Assembly (NCBI RefSeq): GCF_022627955.1
Contig: NZ_JABXGD010000001.1
Location: 434,001-498,000, forward strand
DNA from: Microbacterium sp. C5A9
GTDB taxonomy: Bacteria > Actinomycetota > Actinomycetes > Actinomycetales > Microbacteriaceae
Direction of reading: 5' to 3'
DNA length: 64,000 nt
The notes under the pieces were generated by a model. It had not been told where the DNA came from, made no database searches, and saw only the letters and a list, made by a program, of their open reading frames with translations. This document shows, in pieces, positions 1-8,588 of the stretch. Position numbers and translations under genes: made by a program. Position 1 is the first letter of the stretch, and every line of letters begins with the position of its first letter.

Positions 1-43
1 CATCGACGGCTGGCTCAAGACCGTGCGCGCTCGCCGCGGCTGA
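1..43 (+). CDS. 3' end of an upstream CDS (partial, product unknown)
   Basis: An open frame entering from the left edge ends at a TGA at 41-43. Its visible C-terminus is Ile-Asp-Gly-Trp-Leu-Lys-Thr-Val-Arg-Ala-Arg-Arg-Gly. Thirteen codons are too few to name the product. Another menaquinone gene would fit the location just before menB, but that is only inference. Confidence 0.4.
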   Translation, partial: IDGWLKTVRARRG

Positions 44-120
44 GCGGGATGCGACGGTGCCGCCTCTCCGGGGGCGGCACCGTCTGCGTGTGCAACCCCG
101 TCGGGAATAGGCTGGATGCC

Positions 121-1032
121 GTGACCAGCGCATTCGTCTCAGACCTGTTCGACCCGGACGAATGGGTGCTCGCGCCCGGTGCCGAGGACTACACCGACAT
201 CACCGCCCACGTGAGCACGGACGGCGGGGTCGCTCGCATCGCCTTCAACCGTCCCGAGGTGCGCAACGCCTTCCGCCCGCACACCGTCGACGAGCTCTAC
301 CGCGCGCTCGACGATGCGCGGCAGAACCCGCGCATCGGGGCCGTGCTGCTCACCGGCAACGGCCCGAGTCCGAAGGACGGCGGCTGGGCGTTCTGCTCGG
401 GCGGCGATCAGCGCATCCGCGGCCGTGACGGGTACAAGTACTCCGACGACGAGACGACCGTGCACGATCCGGCGCGTGCCGGTCGCCTGCACATCCTCGA
501 GGTGCAGCGGCTCATCCGCTTCATGCCGAAGGTCGTGATCGCGGTCGTTCCCGGCTGGGCTGCCGGCGGCGGGCACTCGCTGCACGTCGTGTGCGACCTC
601 ACGATCGCCTCGGCGGAGGAGGCGCGGTTCAAGCAGACCGACGCCGACGTGGGCAGCTTCGACGCCGGGTACGGCTCCGCCTACATGGCGCGGCAGACCG
701 GTCAGAAGTTCGCCCGCGAGGTGTTCTTCCTCGCCGAGGAGTACTCGGCGCAGCGCGCCTACGAGGCGGGCGCCGTCAACCGCGTGGTGCCCCACGCCGA
801 CCTCGAGCGCGAAGCGCTGAGGATGGCCCGCACGGTGCTCACCAAGTCGCCCACCGCCATCAGGATGCTGAAGTTCGCGTTCAACGCCGTCGACGACGGA
901 CTCGTGGGTCAGCAGGTCTTCGCGGGTGAGGCCACACGTCTCGCGTACGGCACCGACGAGGCTGTGGAAGGACGGGACTCGTTCCTCGAGAAGCGTGACC
1001 CGGACTGGTCGTCGTTCCCCTGGCACTACTGA
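121..1032 (+). CDS. menB: 1,4-dihydroxy-2-naphthoyl-CoA synthase MenB
   Basis: A crotonase-fold enzyme of menaquinone biosynthesis that cyclises O-succinylbenzoyl-CoA to 1,4-dihydroxy-2-naphthoyl-CoA in the cytosol. The 303-residue protein has the MenB-specific pieces: an N-terminal Tyr-Thr-Asp-Ile strand, a CSGGDQR oxyanion-loop motif, a GWAAGGGHSL segment and the VGSFDAGYGSAYMARQ stretch with the conserved Asp, followed by FFLAEEYSA. The GTG at 121 was chosen because a TAGGCT hexamer (108-113) ends seven bases before it and no ribosome binding site supports an upstream start. A longer frame back to 49 would add low-complexity residues absent from the family. menE follows 33 bp downstream, probably in the same operon. 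Confidence 0.95.
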   Translation: MTSAFVSDLFDPDEWVLAPGAEDYTDITAHVSTDGGVARIAFNRPEVRNAFRPHTVDELYRALDDARQNPRIGAVLLTGNGPSPKDGGWAFCSGGDQRIRGRDGYKYSDDETTVHDPARAGRLHILEVQRLIRFMPKVVIAVVPGWAAGGGHSLHVVCDLTIASAEEARFKQTDADVGSFDAGYGSAYMARQTGQKFAREVFFLAEEYSAQRAYEAGAVNRVVPHADLEREALRMARTVLTKSPTAIRMLKFAFNAVDDGLVGQQVFAGEATRLAYGTDEAVEGRDSFLEKRDPDWSSFPWHY

Positions 1033-1065
1033 GTCCGGACAGCATCGAGCACGGCGGAGAACACG

Positions 1066-2226
1066 ATGGTCGCACTGAGATCGACGGATGCCGACGATCC
1101 GGTCGCCCTCCGCGACGCACTCGCCCGTGCGCTCGACGGAGGTCCGGCGCTCGGATTCGGCATGCTCGGAGAAGCACCGGACCGGGTTCCCGACGGCACC
1201 GCGGTGGTGATCGCCACGTCGGGCTCGAGCGGCATCCCCAAGCGCGTCGCACTGAGCGCCGAGGCCCTGCGCGCGAGCGCCGAAGCGACGGCTGCGCGGA
1301 TCGGGGGCGGACGGTGGCTGCTCGCACTCCCCGCCGGCTACGTCGCGGGTCTCCAGGTGATCGTGCGGTCGCTGCTCGCGGGCACGCATCCGATCGCGCT
1401 GCAGGGGCGCTTCTCGCCCGAGTCCTTCGCGGAATCGACGCTCGCGATGCTCCGGCCCTCGGCACACGCGTCCGGAGCGATCCCCGAGCTGTACACCTCG
1501 CTCGTCCCCGCGCAGCTGTCGACGCTGCTCGAGGCATCGGCAGACGGTCCGGTACTCGCGGCGCTGCGGGCGTATCGTGCGATCCTCGTCGGAGGCCAGG
1601 CCCTGCCAGAGCCTCTTCGCGACCGGGCGGCGGACCTCGGTGTGCGTCTCGTCCGCACCTACGGCTCGACCGAGACCAGCGGCGGATGCATCTACGACGG
1701 AACACCTCTCGACACGGTGGCCGTGCGCACGGTCGACGGTGAGCTGCGCATCGCCGGACCGATGCTCGCCGACGGCTACCTGGGCGACGGCGAGCTCACC
1801 GCGAAGAACTTCTCACGCGACGAGCACGGCATCCGCTGGTATCACACGGGCGACCTCGGGCTCGTCGACGACGGCACCGTGCGGGTGCACGGCCGTGCCG
1901 ACAACGTGATCGTGTCGGGCGGCATCAACATCTCGCTCGATCGTGTCGAGAGGCTGGTCCGTCGCGTTCCGGGGCTCACCGGCGCCGTCGTGGTGGGCGT
2001 GCCGGACGAGCGCTGGGGAGAGGCATCGGTGATCGTGGCCGCTCGCGGCGACGCTCTTCGCCGCAGCGAGGCCGAGCAGCTCGCACACGCGCGCGACATC
2101 GTCGCCGACGAGCTCGGCAAGCATGCGAGACCCGCGCGGCTGATCCTCGTCGATGCGCTCGACGTCCTGCTCTCGGGCAAGCCCGATCGCGAGGCGATCC
2201 GTCGAGCGGTCGCCGAACTGCACTGA
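1066..2226 (+). CDS. menE: O-succinylbenzoate--CoA ligase MenE (AMP-binding)
   Basis: Activates O-succinylbenzoate through an acyl-adenylate and transfers it to CoA, the step before MenB. The ANL-family signatures are present: a P-loop-like TSGSSGIPKRV near residue 45, the TYGSTETSGG adenylate motif, the YHTGDLG motif, and the hinge/C-terminal GRADNVIVSGGINISL with a late GKPDRE lysine. At 386 residues it is short for the ANL family, as actinobacterial MenE proteins usually are, with a trimmed N-terminal domain. The ATG follows a GGCGGAGAA ribosome-binding stretch. Pairing with menB makes the assignment firm. Confidence 0.93.
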   Translation: MVALRSTDADDPVALRDALARALDGGPALGFGMLGEAPDRVPDGTAVVIATSGSSGIPKRVALSAEALRASAEATAARIGGGRWLLALPAGYVAGLQVIVRSLLAGTHPIALQGRFSPESFAESTLAMLRPSAHASGAIPELYTSLVPAQLSTLLEASADGPVLAALRAYRAILVGGQALPEPLRDRAADLGVRLVRTYGSTETSGGCIYDGTPLDTVAVRTVDGELRIAGPMLADGYLGDGELTAKNFSRDEHGIRWYHTGDLGLVDDGTVRVHGRADNVIVSGGINISLDRVERLVRRVPGLTGAVVVGVPDERWGEASVIVAARGDALRRSEAEQLAHARDIVADELGKHARPARLILVDALDVLLSGKPDREAIRRAVAELH

Positions 2227-2267
2227 TCCCTGCGCCGGTCGCCCTCGCTCGCCTGCCAGACTGAACC

Positions 2268-3059
2268 ATGGCCATCTACACGCACGGACATCACGAGACC
2301 GTCCTCCGTTCGCACAGCAGCCGCGACATCGCGAACTCCGCCGAGTACCTTCGCCCGCATCTCACCGCGAGCACACGGCTCCTCGACGTCGGAGCGGGCC
2401 CGGGCAGCATCACGGTCGACTTCGCCGGCACCGTCGCCCACGTCACGGCCACCGAGATCGACGAGACGGCGCTCTCGCTCTCGCGGGATCGCGCCGCGAG
2501 CAGCGGCCTCACGAACCTCGACTTCTCGGTCGAGGACGTGCACGACCTCAGCTTCGCCGACGACAGCTTCGACGTGGTGCACGCGCATCAGGTGCTGCAG
2601 CACGTCGCCGACCCGGTGCAGGCCCTGCGGGAGATGCGTCGGGTCACGGCACCGGGCGGCGTGGTGGCGGCGCGCGACGCCGACTACGCGGGCTTCATCT
2701 GGTTCCCCGTCCTGCCCGAGCTCGACCGCTGGCTCGACCTCTACCGTCGGGCGGCGCGCGCGAACGGCGGCGAGCCCGACGCGGGCCGGCGCCTGCTCGC
2801 CTGGGCACGGGCAGCGGGATTCGAGGACGTCACGGCGACGACCTCCACCTGGACCTACGCGACGCCCGAGGATCGCGCCTGGTGGGGCGGCATGTGGGCC
2901 GACCGCATCCTGGAGTCGGCGCTCGCGCGCCAGCTGGTCGACAGCGCGATGGCCGCGCCCGACGACCTGCGTGACATCAGCGATGCGTGGAGGCGCTGGG
3001 CGGATGACGGCGACGGCTGGTATCTCGTGCCGCACGGCGAGATCATCGCCCGCGCCTGA
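2268..3059 (+). CDS. Class I SAM-dependent methyltransferase
   Basis: A Rossmann-fold methyltransferase of the UbiE/Methyltransf_11 type, 263 residues. Motif I is LLDVGAGPGSIT near residue 39, followed by an acidic ATEID loop that would bind the ribose of S-adenosylmethionine, then a DVVHAHQVLQHV motif typical of post-I/II segments. The C-terminal half (WFPVLPELDRWLDLY onward) matches small-molecule methyltransferases of unknown substrate. Closeness to menB/menE might suggest demethylmenaquinone methylation, but the sequence lacks the usual MenG pattern and the gene has its own -10-like CAGACT at 2257-2262, so the substrate is left open. Confidence 0.85.
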   Translation: MAIYTHGHHETVLRSHSSRDIANSAEYLRPHLTASTRLLDVGAGPGSITVDFAGTVAHVTATEIDETALSLSRDRAASSGLTNLDFSVEDVHDLSFADDSFDVVHAHQVLQHVADPVQALREMRRVTAPGGVVAARDADYAGFIWFPVLPELDRWLDLYRRAARANGGEPDAGRRLLAWARAAGFEDVTATTSTWTYATPEDRAWWGGMWADRILESALARQLVDSAMAAPDDLRDISDAWRRWADDGDGWYLVPHGEIIARA

Positions 3060-3126
3060 GGCCGCGCCGCGCGGATACATCTCGCGGCGGATGCGTGGCG
3101 GTCGACCCGCCGCGTAGCGTGGGAGA

Positions 3127-4320
3127 GTGATCCGCCCGCTCTCTCGCACGGCGCTCGTGCTCGACATCGTCGGGGCGGCGCTGCTCTTCGTCATCCTCAC
3201 GCCCTTCTCCGTCGCGTTTTACGGGCCGGGAGCGGGGACCGTGTCGAATCCGGTGGCCAGTACCGGCGCCATCGCCGTGTCGGGGCTGCTCATGTTCGGC
3301 GGCGTCGCGATCGGCAGGCTCGCCCCGGCGCTGGCGCTCGCCGCGGCCTGGGCGGGGGCGATCGTGCAGATGCTCGCCGGCTTCGGTCCGCTGCCCATCG
3401 ACCTCGCGATCCTGCTGATCCTCTACGCGACCGCCGCGTGGGGATCGCGAGCCGTGCTGTGGTGGGGCTTCGGCTCGGCGCTCTTCGGCGCTTTCGTCGC
3501 AGCGCTCTACATGGTGTTCATCGGCGGGGTCACGGCCGGGGCGACCAACGGCTGGGACCAGCTCACCACGGGCACGCTGCTTCTCGTGCTGTCGATCCTC
3601 GCTCTCGGCTTCGCCTGGGTGTGCGGTCTTCTCTGGCGCGTCGTGCTGCGTGCCAGGAACACACGGACCGCGCAGCTGCAGGCCGAGTCGCTGGCCGCGG
3701 AGGAGCAGGAGCGCGTCCGGATCGCCCGGGACATGCATGACATCGTCGCGCATTCGCTCGCCGTCGTGATCGCGCAGGCCGACGGCGCGCGGTACGCCGC
3801 CGCGGCCCAGCCCGAGATGGCCGGCGAGGCGCTGACGACCATCGCCCAGACGGCACGGAGCGCCCTGAGCGACGTCCGGCTGCTGCTCACGCAGATGCGG
3901 CATCGCCAGGGCGAGGGTCCCCAGCCGACCCTCGCCGACCTCGAGACGCTGTTCGCCCAGGTGCGCCAGGCGGGGATCGAGCCTCGCATCACGGTCGATC
4001 CGATGCCCCCGGGCGAGCCGCCGGGAGCGATCCAGCTCGCGGTCTACCGAATCCTCCAGGAGGCGCTGACCAATGCGATCAGACACGGCGACGGAGCGGT
4101 CGACGTGCATCTCGCGTGGCTTCCCGATCGCGTCGACCTGCAGGTGCGCAACACCGTGGGGAAGGGCGCCGGAGGCACAGGGGCCATCTCGACCGGCGGA
4201 GGTCACGGGGTGATCGGCATGCGCGAACGCGCGCAGCTCGTGGGCGGTAGCCTGCAGGCGGAGCGTCACGGCACGCAGTTCGTGGTCCAGGCGTCGCTCC
4301 CGATCGGAGAACCAGCATGA
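3127..4320 (+). CDS. Sensor histidine kinase, NarL/DesK-type (HisKA_3)
   Basis: Membrane sensor of a two-component system, 397 residues. About five hydrophobic segments occupy residues 10-175 with no sizeable extracellular domain, as in intramembrane-sensing kinases. The dimerisation/phosphoacceptor box is RDMHDIVAHS, with His204 the expected phosphorylation site. The HATPase_c domain has an N box (EALTNAIRHG) and a G box (GHGVIGMRERA). The start is GTG 3127, six bases after a TAGCGT hexamer (3115-3120). It overlaps the response regulator gene by four bases (ATGA), so the two are translationally coupled. The ABC exporter downstream is a plausible regulon member. Confidence 0.92.
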   Translation: MIRPLSRTALVLDIVGAALLFVILTPFSVAFYGPGAGTVSNPVASTGAIAVSGLLMFGGVAIGRLAPALALAAAWAGAIVQMLAGFGPLPIDLAILLILYATAAWGSRAVLWWGFGSALFGAFVAALYMVFIGGVTAGATNGWDQLTTGTLLLVLSILALGFAWVCGLLWRVVLRARNTRTAQLQAESLAAEEQERVRIARDMHDIVAHSLAVVIAQADGARYAAAAQPEMAGEALTTIAQTARSALSDVRLLLTQMRHRQGEGPQPTLADLETLFAQVRQAGIEPRITVDPMPPGEPPGAIQLAVYRILQEALTNAIRHGDGAVDVHLAWLPDRVDLQVRNTVGKGAGGTGAISTGGGHGVIGMRERAQLVGGSLQAERHGTQFVVQASLPIGEPA

Positions 4321-4952
4321 TCAGGGTCGTACTCGTCGACGACCAGGCGCTCTTCCGCGCCGGAATCCGGATGCTCGTCGCATCGCAGCCCGACCTCGAT
4401 GTGGTGGGGGAGGCCGGAGACGGACGCGAGGCGGTGGCGCTCGTCCGTTCGGTCCGACCCGATGTGGTGCTCATGGACATCCGCATGCCGGTGATGGACG
4501 GACTGACCGCCACCGCGGAGATCCTCGCGCAGCCGGATCCGCCCCGCATCGTGATGCTCACGACCTTCGATCTCGACGAGGCCGCCGCCCGGGCGATCCG
4601 TCAGGGCGCGAGCGGATTCCTTCTCAAAGACGCGGACCCCGAGTTCCTGCTCGCGGCGATCCGCACGGTGCATGCCGGGTCGAGCGTGATCGCCGCTTCC
4701 GCGACGCGGGAGCTGTTCCAGCACTTCGCCGAGGCGCCGCAGCCCGTGCCCGCGGAGTTCTCCACCCTCACCGACCGCGAGCGGGAGATCTTCGCCCTCG
4801 CCGCACGGGGACTCTCGAACAGCGAGATCGCCGCGCGCGAGTACCTCAGCGAGGCCACCGTGAAGACGCACATCAGCCGCATCCTCGCGAAGCTCGCGCT
4901 GCGTGACCGGGTGCAGCTCGTCGTCTTCGCGTTCGAGCACGGGCTCGCCTGA
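4317..4952 (+). CDS. Response regulator, NarL/LuxR family
   Basis: DNA-binding partner of the preceding kinase, 211 residues. The receiver domain (1-120) has acidic Asp8/Asp9, phosphoacceptor Asp54 in LMDIRMPVMDG, and the Lys of LLKDAD. The C-terminal LuxR-type helix-turn-helix begins at LTDREREIFALAARG and ends in the TVKTHISRILAKL recognition helix. The start ATG overlaps the kinase stop (ATGA). The stop codon lies in a tandem duplication at 4950-4986. The likely output is the MacB/FtsX exporter beginning at 5100, but that is inferred only from proximity. Confidence 0.94.
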   Translation: MIRVVLVDDQALFRAGIRMLVASQPDLDVVGEAGDGREAVALVRSVRPDVVLMDIRMPVMDGLTATAEILAQPDPPRIVMLTTFDLDEAAARAIRQGASGFLLKDADPEFLLAAIRTVHAGSSVIAASATRELFQHFAEAPQPVPAEFSTLTDREREIFALAARGLSNSEIAAREYLSEATVKTHISRILAKLALRDRVQLVVFAFEHGLA

Positions 4953-4986
4953 CTCGCTGGGCCGCCCCTGACTCGCGGGCCGCCCC
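4950..4986. repeat. Tandem duplication including the response-regulator stop codon
   Basis: A 19-base unit beginning with the TGA stop (4950-4968) is followed directly by an 18-base copy (4969-4986) that differs by one missing base. It lies between the response regulator and the ABC operon. No further copies are seen. Confidence 0.7.
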
Positions 4987-5099
4987 GGATCGGAGGTTCG
5001 GTCCGATCGCCGGTTCCGGTGCGGATCATCCTTGCGATGTAGGCGGATGAGTCGAGCGGGCGACGCGGTCGGACACCCGCCCGAAATAGCGTCGTCGAC

Positions 5100-5861
5100 A
5101 TGGAGATCACGACCACCGACCTCGGGCTCGCAGCCCGCGTGCAGCACCTCAGCAAGACCTACGGGACAGGGGAGGGCGCGGTCCGCGCGCTCGACGACGT
5201 CAGCGTCGGCATCCGCCGCGGCCAGTTCACGGCCATCATGGGCCCCTCGGGGTCGGGCAAATCGACCCTCATGCACATCATGGCCGGGCTCGACACCCCG
5301 TCGGAGGGGCGGGCCTGGATCGGCGACACCGAGATCACCGGACTCGGCGACCTCGACCTGACGATCCTGCGTCGTCGCAGGGTCGGCTTCATCTTCCAGG
5401 CGTTCAACCTGGTGCCCACCCTCACGGCGCTGGGCAACATCATGCTCCCGTTCGAGCTCGACGGACGACGCCCGAGTGCGATCGAGAAGGCGCGCATCGA
5501 CGGGCTCGTCGAGACGCTCGGGCTCGGGGCGCGCCTGCAGCACCGGCCGCATCAGCTGTCGGGCGGCCAGCAGCAGAGGGTGGCGATCGCCCGCGCGCTC
5601 GCCACCGCTCCCGATCTGGTCTTCGCCGACGAGCCCACGGGGAACCTCGATTCCGCGACAGGGCGAGAGGTGCTGCAGCTGCTCGCGACCGCGAGCCGCG
5701 AGCACGGGCAGTCGATCGCGATGGTCACGCACGACGCGATCGCCGCGAGCCACGCCGACCGGGTCCTGTTCCTGGGCGACGGTCGCCTCGTCGCCGATCA
5801 CCCGCGTCAGAGCGCCGAGCAGATCTCCGCGTACATGCTCGCGGCAGAGGTCGCGGCATGA
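5100..5861 (+). CDS. ABC transporter ATP-binding protein, MacB/LolD type
   Basis: ATPase subunit of an FtsX-type (MacB/LolD-like) ABC exporter, 253 residues. Visible are Walker A GPSGSGKST, Q-loop FIFQAFNLVPTL, signature [15 protein letters not shown], Walker B LVFADEPTGNLDS and the switch His in MVTHD. The GNLDS variant is typical of the MacB/LolD/FtsE group. The start ATG lies seven bases after a TAGCGT hexamer (5087-5092). It overlaps the permease gene by four bases. Coming right after a two-component pair, it resembles antimicrobial-peptide or envelope-stress detoxification modules, though the substrate cannot be read from sequence. Confidence 0.93.
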   Translation: MEITTTDLGLAARVQHLSKTYGTGEGAVRALDDVSVGIRRGQFTAIMGPSGSGKSTLMHIMAGLDTPSEGRAWIGDTEITGLGDLDLTILRRRRVGFIFQAFNLVPTLTALGNIMLPFELDGRRPSAIEKARIDGLVETLGLGARLQHRPHQLSGGQQQRVAIARALATAPDLVFADEPTGNLDSATGREVLQLLATASREHGQSIAMVTHDAIAASHADRVLFLGDGRLVADHPRQSAEQISAYMLAAEVAA

Positions 5862-7330
5862 GCACCGTCAGCGCTCCCGTCATCCACACCGCGGTACCCC
5901 AGACGGCATCCACCGGTCCTCGGCTCGCGTGGCTGCGAGAGCGGGGCATGGGCGCGAGCATCCTCGTCGCCGCGCTGTCGGCTGCGTTCGGCGTCGTGCT
6001 CGTCGAGGTCACCGCCTACCTCGGCGCCGTCCTGCAGGCCGATCCGTTCATCGGCGACAGCGAGACCCTCGCCTTCATCGTCGGTCTGCTCTCGGTGCTG
6101 CTCACGGCGGTGGCCATGTACGTCGCCGCGATCGTCACGGCGAACACGTTCTCGACGATCATCGCGGGGCGCACCCGCCGCATCGCCCTGATGCGGCTGA
6201 TCGGGGCGACCGCTCGATCTCAGCGCGCGGAGGTGGGCGGTCAGGGGCTGACCGTCGGCATCCTCGGCGCCGTCATCGGCGTGATCGCGGGGCTGGTGCT
6301 GTCGGCGGTCGGAGTGCAGATCGGCTCGACGATGATCACGCACCAGCCGTCCGGATTCTCTCTCGTGCAGCCCGCGCTCGTGCTGCCGGCGGTCGGCGTC
6401 GCGCTGACGACCTGGGCGGCGGCCTGGGTCGGGTCGCGGCGGGTGCTCGAGGTCACGCCGCTGCAGGCGATCGGCGGCTCGGTCGAGCGGACTCGCGACG
6501 AGGTGGCGCGCCCCGGCCGTCACCTCAGCGCGTGGGTGCTCCTCGTGGTGGGGTCGCTGCTGCTCGCCGGCGGCGTGGTGTTCGGGCTGGTCCACCCGCT
6601 CGGAGTCGTCGTCGCGTTCTTCGGCGGACTCCTCTCGTTCACGGGCCTGGCGCTCGGCGCCGTGCTCTTCATGCCGCCGGTGCTGCGGGTGGTCGGGCGG
6701 CTGTTCGGATCCAGCGCCACAGCTCGACTGGCGGCCGAGAACGCGCTGCGTCATCCGGAACGCTCTTCGCGCATGGCCATCGGCGTCGTCATGGGCGTCA
6801 CGCTCGTGACGATGTTCGCGGTGGCGCTCGAGTCGGTCAAGCAGATGCTGATCGGGCAGTCGGAGGGATCGATCCCCGACGAGTTCTTCGCACCGTTCGA
6901 CGCCTTCGCCGCCATCATGATGCTCCTCGTCGCGGTCTCCGCCGTGATCGCCGCCGTCGGGCTGGTCAATCTGCTCACGATCGGTGTGGTCCAGCGTCGA
7001 CGCGAGCTCGGTCTGCTGCGCTCGATCGGGCTCTCGAATCGGCAGGTGCGCCGCATGGTGCTCCTGGAGGCCACGCACATCACCGTCGCCGCGACGATCA
7101 CCGGCCTCGTGCTCGGCATGGTCTACGGATGGGTGGCGGCCCAGTCGCTGCTCGGGTCGACGCCCACGCTGCCGGACTTCGAACCGGCCGGTCTCGTCGC
7201 GCCCCACGTGCCGTGGCTGCCCATCGTGATCATCGTGGCCGCCACGGCGGTGCTGACGCTCGTCGCCGCTGCGGCCCCGACCCGGCTCGCGACGCGGGTG
7301 GCACCGGTCGAGGCGCTCGCCGCGGACTGA
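5858..7330 (+). CDS. FtsX-like ABC transporter permease
   Basis: Membrane subunit of the exporter, 490 residues. It contains two FtsX-like modules with hydrophobic helices near residues 30-55, 70-95, 125-150, 165-190, 225-255, 260-285, 350-375, 415-440 and 450-475. The conserved cytosolic-loop motifs RIALMRLIGATARSQR and RRRELGLLRSIGLSNRQVRRM, one after each first helix, are the coupling-helix signatures of this family. Large extracellular domains like those of MacB are missing, so it resembles Gram-positive two-subunit exporters with duplicated FtsX domains. ATGA overlap with the ATPase gene; a strong terminator follows. Confidence 0.92.
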   Translation: MSTVSAPVIHTAVPQTASTGPRLAWLRERGMGASILVAALSAAFGVVLVEVTAYLGAVLQADPFIGDSETLAFIVGLLSVLLTAVAMYVAAIVTANTFSTIIAGRTRRIALMRLIGATARSQRAEVGGQGLTVGILGAVIGVIAGLVLSAVGVQIGSTMITHQPSGFSLVQPALVLPAVGVALTTWAAAWVGSRRVLEVTPLQAIGGSVERTRDEVARPGRHLSAWVLLVVGSLLLAGGVVFGLVHPLGVVVAFFGGLLSFTGLALGAVLFMPPVLRVVGRLFGSSATARLAAENALRHPERSSRMAIGVVMGVTLVTMFAVALESVKQMLIGQSEGSIPDEFFAPFDAFAAIMMLLVAVSAVIAAVGLVNLLTIGVVQRRRELGLLRSIGLSNRQVRRMVLLEATHITVAATITGLVLGMVYGWVAAQSLLGSTPTLPDFEPAGLVAPHVPWLPIVIIVAATAVLTLVAAAAPTRLATRVAPVEALAAD

Positions 7331-7340
7331 GCGACGTGCC

Positions 7341-7375
7341 AGGGCCCCGTCGGCGTCATCTGCCGACGGGGCCCT
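7341..7375 (+). terminator. Intrinsic hairpin after the FtsX-type exporter operon
   Basis: A perfect 14-bp stem (7341-7354 with 7362-7375) closes a seven-base loop. It is very GC-rich and has no U tract, as is usual in this genome. Confidence 0.75.
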
Positions 7376-7399
7376 CGTCGTGCCGCATAAGCTGGACGG

Positions 7400-8056
7400 A
7401 TGCCGGCTCCGTTCGACCAGTCCACGTATCAGGTGCGTCTCGAATGGGGCGTCGACGGCCTCGCCCGTCTCGCCCCCGCCGACATCGTCGTGGTGGTCGA
7501 TGTCCTGCGATTCTCCTCGTCCGTGGCCGATGCCGTGGCATCCGGTTCCGAGGTGCCTCTCGAGGGTGCCGTCGCCTGGTCGCGCAACGGAGCGGCCGTC
7601 GCGGCGGCGGCGGGGGATGCCACGGTGCTGCTCGGCAGTCTTCGCAACGCCGGTGCCGTCGCCCGTGCCGTGGCGACACTGCAGAACCGGCGCCAGGCCC
7701 GCACCTCGGTGGCCGTCATCGCGGCGGGCGAGTCCGATGCCGCCGGCGCTCTGCGTGTCGCGGTCGAGGATCAGCTCGGGGCGGGCGCCGTGATCGCCGC
7801 GCTGACGGACCTCGGCATCGATCACACGGCGCCGGATGCCGCCGTCGCAGCCGAGGGCTTCCGGGCGCTCCGCAGGGCTCTGCGCCACATGGTGAGCGCC
7901 AGCGGGTCGGCCCGCGAGATCGCCGACGGGGTTCCCGCGACGGATCGCATGACCGCCGCAGGTGTGGTGCCGACGTCTCCGGCGGCTGCCGCCGAGCTCG
8001 ACGCACTCGATGCCGTGCCGATTCTGCGCGACGGGGTGTTCGTCGCGTTCGAGTAG
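7400..8056 (+). CDS. 2-phosphosulfolactate phosphatase (ComB) family protein
   Basis: A 218-residue ComB-family protein. The family signature is an N-terminal IVVVVDVLRFSSSVADAV strand-loop with the DVLR motif, then LLGSLRNAGAVA and a VIAAGE segment. Classical ComB hydrolyses 2-phosphosulfolactate in coenzyme M synthesis; actinobacteria lack that pathway, so the real substrate is probably another small phosphate ester. The start ATG lies six bases after a TAAGCT hexamer (7388-7393). It sits alone between a terminator and the DUF3054 gene, which it precedes by 23 bp. Confidence 0.75.
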   Translation: MPAPFDQSTYQVRLEWGVDGLARLAPADIVVVVDVLRFSSSVADAVASGSEVPLEGAVAWSRNGAAVAAAAGDATVLLGSLRNAGAVARAVATLQNRRQARTSVAVIAAGESDAAGALRVAVEDQLGAGAVIAALTDLGIDHTAPDAAVAAEGFRALRRALRHMVSASGSAREIADGVPATDRMTAAGVVPTSPAAAAELDALDAVPILRDGVFVAFE

Positions 8057-8079
8057 GCGGATCGACGTAGGGTCGGGTC

Positions 8080-8583
8080 ATGCGGTACGTCCCTGCGCTC
8101 CTCCTCGATGCGGTCTTCGTTCTCGTCTTCGCGGCGATCGGTCGTGCGTCCCATGCCGAGGATCCGGCCGGATTCCTGGTCACGGCGTGGCCGTTCCTCG
8201 TCGCCCTGGCGCTCGGGCACCTGATCGCCGCGCTTCTGCCCGGTCGGCCCCGCCGCCCGTGGTCCCTCGCATGGGGAGCGGTGGTCTGGGTCGTGACGGT
8301 CGTGGGTGGGATGCTGCTGCGCGTCGCCTCCGGCGACACGGCTCAGATCGCGTTCATCATCGTCGCGACGATCACCCTCGGTGTGCTCCTGATCGGGTGG
8401 CGCGCGGCAGCCGCCCTGGTGCGTCACCGTCGCTCCGGGCACACGGCCGAGGACGCCGATCACTCATCGACTGATATGCCGCAGATCGATGCCGATCACG
8501 AGGCCCCCGCCGATCGGGAGCTCGACGCCGACCACGAGGCCGACCGGCTGCCGGGCTCAGGAGCGGAATCGGAACAGCGCTGA
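8080..8583 (+). CDS. DUF3054 family membrane protein
   Basis: A 167-residue protein with four predicted membrane helices in residues 5-25, 38-58, 67-88 and 92-113, the arrangement of the DUF3054 family common in actinobacteria. The family has no known function. After Arg/His-rich residues near 120 the tail is strongly acidic with repeated Asp-Ala-Asp-His-Glu/Ser pieces (roughly 125-160), which is outside the family domain and probably disordered. The start ATG is six bases after TAGGGT (8068-8073). It converges on the SprT-like gene with only five bases between stop codons. Confidence 0.75.
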   Translation: MRYVPALLLDAVFVLVFAAIGRASHAEDPAGFLVTAWPFLVALALGHLIAALLPGRPRRPWSLAWGAVVWVVTVVGGMLLRVASGDTAQIAFIIVATITLGVLLIGWRAAAALVRHRRSGHTAEDADHSSTDMPQIDADHEAPADRELDADHEADRLPGSGAESEQR

Positions 8584-8588
8584 GTCGA

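Noticed and set aside
5807..7888. A 693-codon minus-strand frame across the FtsX-type permease and ComB-like genes
   Set aside because: It is antisense to two well-supported genes, crosses a terminator, and is highly charged low-complexity sequence.
7400..8056. A true coenzyme M biosynthesis gene (comB)
   Set aside because: The family match is good, but no other coenzyme M gene is near and the pathway is not expected in this group, so no gene symbol was assigned.
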